Notes under the pieces: generated by a model
The model's database searches: none
The model's input: the letters and a program-made list of their open reading frames with translations, nothing else
Told to the model about the DNA's origin: nothing
Shown here: piece by piece, positions 7,360 to 10,463 of the stretch
Numbering within the stretch: position 1 is the first letter of the stretch
Layout: each line of letters opens with the position of its first letter
Position numbers and translations under genes: made by a program
Source of the DNA: an uncultured Bacilli bacterium
GTDB taxonomy: Bacteria > Bacillota_I > Bacilli_A > RF39 > UBA660
Direction of reading: 5' to 3'
Length of the DNA stretch: 10,463 bases
Assembly (NCBI GenBank): GCA_947631345.1
Contig: CANRKW010000034.1
Location: forward strand, 1 to 10,463

Positions 7360-7363
7360 GTGG
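7357..7363 (+). promoter_or_regulatory. Ribosome binding site deciding the smc start
   Basis: TAGGTGG overlaps the rnc stop codon and ends 5 bases before the ATG at 7369. A GTG at 7360 lies inside this site and would lack its own, so the ATG, whose product begins with the family-typical MYIKEIRINGFKSFADK, is the better start. Confidence 0.7.
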
Positions 7364-7368
7364 TAAAA

Positions 7369-10308
7369 ATGTATATAAAAGAAATAAGAATAAATGGTTT
7401 TAAAAGTTTTGCAGATAAAGTAAATATAGAACTTAATAGAAACTTTACAGGTATAGTGGGGCCAAATGGAAGTGGAAAAAGCAATGTAGTGGATGCTTTA
7501 AAATGGGTAATGGGCGAACAGTCAGTAAAAACACTAAGGGGTAACGATTCAATGACTGATGTAATATTCAATGGTTCTTCTTCACGTGAAAAAAGTAGAA
7601 GTGCATCAGTTACAGTTCTTTTAGATAACACAGATAAATCACTTCCACTAGATTACAGTGAAATAGAAATAAAAAGAATAGTATATAAAACAGGAGAAAA
7701 CGAATACTTCATAAATAAAGACAAAGTAAGACTAAAAGACATAACAGAAATGTTTATGGACTCATTTTCATCAAAAGAATCTCTTAGTATAATACCTCAA
7801 GGAAAAATAGATGAAATATTAGGTGGAAAACCAAGTGACAGAAGAGTGATATTTGAAGATGCAGCAGGAGTTTTAAAATACAAAAAAAGAAAAGAAGAAG
7901 CATTAAAAAAATTAGAAAAAACAAATGAAAATATTGATAGAATAGATATGATAATTACAGAATTATCTAAAGAACTTGAACCTTTAGAAGAACAATCTAA
8001 AAAAGCTCGCATCTATAAAGAAAATAAAGACAAACTATCAAACCTTGAAATATCAGTATTAGCATATGATATAAAAAACACTAATTTAGAATATAACATT
8101 AATAAAGAAACAAAAAAAGAACTAGAAAATAAACTAATAAATATAACTACTTCTAGTACTAAAGATAAAACAGAATTAGAAAACTTTAAATTAAAAAGAA
8201 CATCTTTAGATGATGCAATTACTAAATTACAAACATCATTATTAGAAGAAACTGATAAACTAAATTCATTATCAGCTAAAAAAGAATTAACAAAAGAAAG
8301 AAGTAAATATGATAAAAATAATGATAAAATAAATACATATTTAAATGATTTAAAAGAAAGTAGTTTAAAACAAAAAAATGAATATGAATCTATGAAACTC
8401 AAATATGAAAGTGAATGTGAAAGAATAGATGAATTAAAGCAAAAATTAGATAAAAATAATACTAAAATAAATAAAATAACTAATGAAATAAAAACATATA
8501 ACGAAGAATTAAACATAAAAACAAGAAAACTATTTGAGTTAAATAGTAAAAAAGATATATTAAATTATAATATAGAAAATATGACTAAAGTACCTATTTC
8601 AGTAAAAAGTGTTTTAAATAATCCATCTTTAGAAGGAATAATAGGAAGAGTAATCGATTTAATAGAAATACCAAATGAATATTTAACATCAATAGAAGTC
8701 TCATTATCATCTAGTTCTAACTATATTGTCACTTTAAATGATACATATGCTAAAGAAGCTGTAATGTATTTAAAAAGAAACAAAAAAGGAAGAGCAACAT
8801 TTTATCCTTTAAACTTAATAAAACCTAGAAATATAAATGAAGAAGTATTAAATTTAGTAAAAAATGAAGAAGGTTTTATAAGTGTAGCATCTAATTTAGT
8901 TAGTTATGATACAAAATACAGTAATATAATAAACAATATATTAGGAAGTACTATAATAGCAAGAAATATAGATGATAGTATAAAAATAAGTAAGAAAGTT
9001 TTATCTAAATATAAAGTTGTATCTTTAGAAGGGGATGTAATAAATGTAGGAAGTTCTATTACTGGAGGAAGTCTTAATGAAAGTTTCAAAAGTAATGAAA
9101 AAACTGAATTAGATAATGTAAATAAAGATATAAAAATATTAGAAAATGAAATAGAGACATTAAAAAATACAATTAATGAAAGTCAAAAAGAAGAAGAAAA
9201 TACTAAATCTATAATAAGTAATATGTCTTTAGAAATACTTAAATTAGATTCTTCTAATAATGATTTATATACTAAAACTAATAACTTAAAAATAGAACTT
9301 GATAAAATATTAGATGAAATTAGTAGTTTATCTAGTAGTACTAAAGAAGAAGAATTAGACAAAATATTAAATGAATACTATTTAGTAGAACAAAATAAGA
9401 AGTTATTAGAAACTAAAATAAAGGATTTAGAAAAAACTAGAAAAGACTTAATTATAGATATAGAAGAGACTGAAAGTAATATAAGAAAGACAGATGAATT
9501 TACTAAAGATTTACAAAATAAAATAAATGATTGTAATATAAAAGAAACTAAATTAAATATGAATTTAGATAATTTACTTAATAGATTAAATGAAGAATAT
9601 TCTATGACTTATGAAAAAGCTAGAAATGACTATAATATTGATATAGATATAAATGATGCTAGAAGTATTATAAGTGATTTAAAAAGAGAGATAAAATCAT
9701 TAGGAATAGTTAATTTAAGTAGTATAGATGATTATGAAAGAATAAATAAAAGATATGTATTTTTAACTACACAAAGAAAAGATTTAGAAGAAAGTGAAAA
9801 TAATTTACTTAGTATTATTAAAGAGATGGATGATGTAATGATAGAAAAGTTTACTACAACATTTGAAAAAGTAAATATAGAATTTGGTAAAGTATTTAGA
9901 GAATTATTTAATGGAGGAGAGGCTAAATTAGAGCTTACAGACCCCACTAATATGTTAGAAACTGGGGTTGAAATAATAGCAAATCCTGCTGGAAAAAATC
10001 CTGGTGCGCTTAGTTTATTAAGTGGAGGAGAAAAAACATTAACTGCTATAAGTTTATTATTTGCAATAATGAATTTAAAAAGTGTACCTTTTGTTATATT
10101 AGATGAGGTAGAAAGTGCTTTAGATGATGAAAATGTAGAGAAATTCGGTAGATATATAAATTCATATAAAGGAAAAACTCAATTGTTAGTTATAACACAT
10201 AAAAAGAAAACTATGGAATTTTTAGATTTATTATATGGGGTTACTATGCAAGAAAGTGGTGTAAGTAAGCTTGTAAGTGTTAAATTAGAAGATATAAGTG
10301 TTAAATAA
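7369..10308 (+). CDS. smc: Chromosome partition protein SMC, short-armed form
   Basis: Structural-maintenance-of-chromosomes ATPase that, with ScpA and ScpB, forms the bacterial condensin which compacts and segregates chromosomes. It has 979 residues against about 1,180 usually. The N-terminal head has GFKSFADK, Walker A GPNGSGKS at 31-38, Q-loop IIPQGKIDEIL near 141-151 and EDAAGVLKYKKRK near 163-175. A coiled coil (about 175-405) leads to the hinge (about 410-575: LEGIIGRVIDLIEIP, NKKGRATFYPLN, LEGDVINVGSSITGGS). A second coiled coil (about 575-830) leads to the C-terminal head with signature LSGGEKT (884-890), Walker B FVILDEVESALDD (908-920, catalytic Glu913), switch His VITHKKKTME (His944) and YGVTMQESGVSKLVSVKL. 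Both heads are intact; the missing length is in the arms. It is co-transcribed with rnc. The next gene starts from its own promoter; ftsY, the common Firmicute neighbour, does not follow directly. Confidence 0.96.
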   Translation: MYIKEIRINGFKSFADKVNIELNRNFTGIVGPNGSGKSNVVDALKWVMGEQSVKTLRGNDSMTDVIFNGSSSREKSRSASVTVLLDNTDKSLPLDYSEIEIKRIVYKTGENEYFINKDKVRLKDITEMFMDSFSSKESLSIIPQGKIDEILGGKPSDRRVIFEDAAGVLKYKKRKEEALKKLEKTNENIDRIDMIITELSKELEPLEEQSKKARIYKENKDKLSNLEISVLAYDIKNTNLEYNINKETKKELENKLINITTSSTKDKTELENFKLKRTSLDDAITKLQTSLLEETDKLNSLSAKKELTKERSKYDKNNDKINTYLNDLKESSLKQKNEYESMKLKYESECERIDELKQKLDKNNTKINKITNEIKTYNEELNIKTRKLFELNSKKDILNYNIENMTKVPISVKSVLNNPSLEGIIGRVIDLIEIPNEYLTSIEVSLSSSSNYIVTLNDTYAKEAVMYLKRNKKGRATFYPLNLIKPRNINEEVLNLVKNEEGFISVASNLVSYDTKYSNIINNILGSTIIARNIDDSIKISKKVLSKYKVVSLEGDVINVGSSITGGSLNESFKSNEKTELDNVNKDIKILENEIETLKNTINESQKEEENTKSIISNMSLEILKLDSSNNDLYTKTNNLKIELDKILDEISSLSSSTKEEELDKILNEYYLVEQNKKLLETKIKDLEKTRKDLIIDIEETESNIRKTDEFTKDLQNKINDCNIKETKLNMNLDNLLNRLNEEYSMTYEKARNDYNIDIDINDARSIISDLKREIKSLGIVNLSSIDDYERINKRYVFLTTQRKDLEESENNLLSIIKEMDDVMIEKFTTTFEKVNIEFGKVFRELFNGGEAKLELTDPTNMLETGVEIIANPAGKNPGALSLLSGGEKTLTAISLLFAIMNLKSVPFVILDEVESALDDENVEKFGRYINSYKGKTQLLVITHKKKTMEFLDLLYGVTMQESGVSKLVSVKLEDISVK

Positions 10309-10336
10309 TGACTTTTAATTAAAACTTTAGTATAAT
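10308..10336 (+). promoter_or_regulatory. Predicted sigma-A-type promoter of the last gene
   Basis: A perfect TATAAT at 10331-10336 has ATGACT at 10308-10313 (four of six bases of TTGACA) exactly 17 bases upstream, overlapping the smc stop codon. Transcription would start near 10343, just before the ribosome site AGAGGAG (10346-10352). I see no GC-containing terminator hairpin after smc, so read-through from smc is also possible. Confidence 0.6.
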
Positions 10337-10361
10337 TATAAATAGAGAGGAGTTTAGAGGT

Positions 10362-10463
10362 ATGGAGAATAATAAGAAAACAGTCGTTTTATTAAGAATA
10401 TTACCAATTATAGGTGTTATATTATCAATACTAACTGCTATTTTTCTACGTGCTAATTATGAT
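10362..10463 (+). CDS. Unidentified membrane protein, N-terminus only
   Basis: The first 34 codons of a gene that runs off the window. The product starts MENNKKTVVLLRILPIIGVI and continues as a strongly hydrophobic segment (about residues 8-28, ILPIIGVILSILTAIFL), then RANYD. A short positively charged head followed by one hydrophobic stretch suggests a membrane anchor, first transmembrane helix or uncleaved signal. There is no lipobox cysteine and no AxA cleavage motif in the visible part. The start is chosen from AGAGGAG 9 bases upstream and a promoter at 10308-10336. I do not recognise the family. It is not the start of FtsY, which often follows smc and has an acidic, non-hydrophobic N-terminus. 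Confidence 0.65.
   Translation, partial: MENNKKTVVLLRILPIIGVILSILTAIFLRANYD

Noticed and set aside
7360..7368. GTG at 7360 as the smc start
   Set aside because: It lies inside the GGTGG ribosome site serving the ATG at 7369; the ATG gives the standard SMC N-terminus.
7170..7631. Minus-strand open frame of about 153 codons across the rnc-smc junction
   Set aside because: It is antisense to two well-supported genes, hydrophobic only because it mirrors AT-rich codons, and has no family features.
8013..8516. Minus-strand open frame of about 167 codons, very Ser/Phe/Leu-rich
   Set aside because: It is the antisense of the SMC coiled coil (Lys/Glu-rich codons read backwards give Phe/Ser/Leu); no ribosome site or domain.
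1..10463. Abundant CTAG tetranucleotides, rare in many bacterial genomes
   Set aside because: They follow from frequent ACT-AGN and CTA-G codon pairs in this AT-rich codon use and show no clustering.
1..10463. tRNA, rRNA, riboswitch, CRISPR or insertion-sequence signals
   Set aside because: Coding regions fill nearly all of the window; the gaps (54 bases at 3925-3978, 115 at 6603-6717, 53 at 10309-10361) show promoters only, and no direct-repeat arrays or transposase motifs were seen.

Overview
The window is a dense, very AT-rich stretch of bacterial housekeeping genes. Composition (by eye about a quarter G+C), AGA/ATA/TTA-rich codon use, strong AGGAGG-type ribosome sites and the gene neighbourhood (secDF-relA-dtd-ruvAB; rnc-smc) point to a low-GC Firmicute. 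It is most like a small-genome Bacilli or Mollicutes-related gut lineage such as RF39 or an Acholeplasma relative. That placement is inference. The standard genetic code fits: every tryptophan I checked is TGG and no gene needs TGA read-through.

Layout. Positions 1-3924 (+) hold the 3' part of a fused secDF translocase gene, a full-length long RelA/Rel (p)ppGpp enzyme and the D-aminoacyl-tRNA deacylase dtd, closely packed and probably one operon. A good sigma-A-type promoter at 3935-3963 then starts the Holliday-junction pair ruvA-ruvB (3979-5523). A two-gene unit faces this on the minus strand: yidD (6602-6387), then a lipoprotein of the zinc/manganese binding-protein (ZnuA/PsaA) fold (6386-5529). 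The two converging units share a hairpin at 5522-5547 that looks like a bidirectional terminator. From the divergent gap at 6603-6717, rnc and smc run on the plus strand (6718-10308). A new promoter and the first 34 codons of an unidentified membrane protein close the window.

How the genes relate. SecDF and YidD both serve membrane protein export or insertion. RelA and Dtd belong to translation stress and translation quality control. RuvAB and SMC handle recombination and chromosome segregation, and RNase III processes structured RNA. This is core genome. I see no mobile element, CRISPR array, tRNA, rRNA or phage gene, and nothing that amounts to a new multi-gene system.

Three proteins depart from their families. 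The RelA-type enzyme has an intact synthetase, but its hydrolase metal/catalytic motif HDxxED reads HEGITL, so it probably cannot degrade (p)ppGpp. The ZnuA/PsaA-like lipoprotein contains no histidine at all and has lost the metal-binding positions, so it is unlikely to bind zinc in the usual way. SMC is about 200 residues shorter than usual, with the loss shared about equally by the two coiled-coil arms, and its hinge has several glycine-to-serine changes. Two predicted promoters (ruvA, yidD) also imply leaders of only about 7-10 nt.
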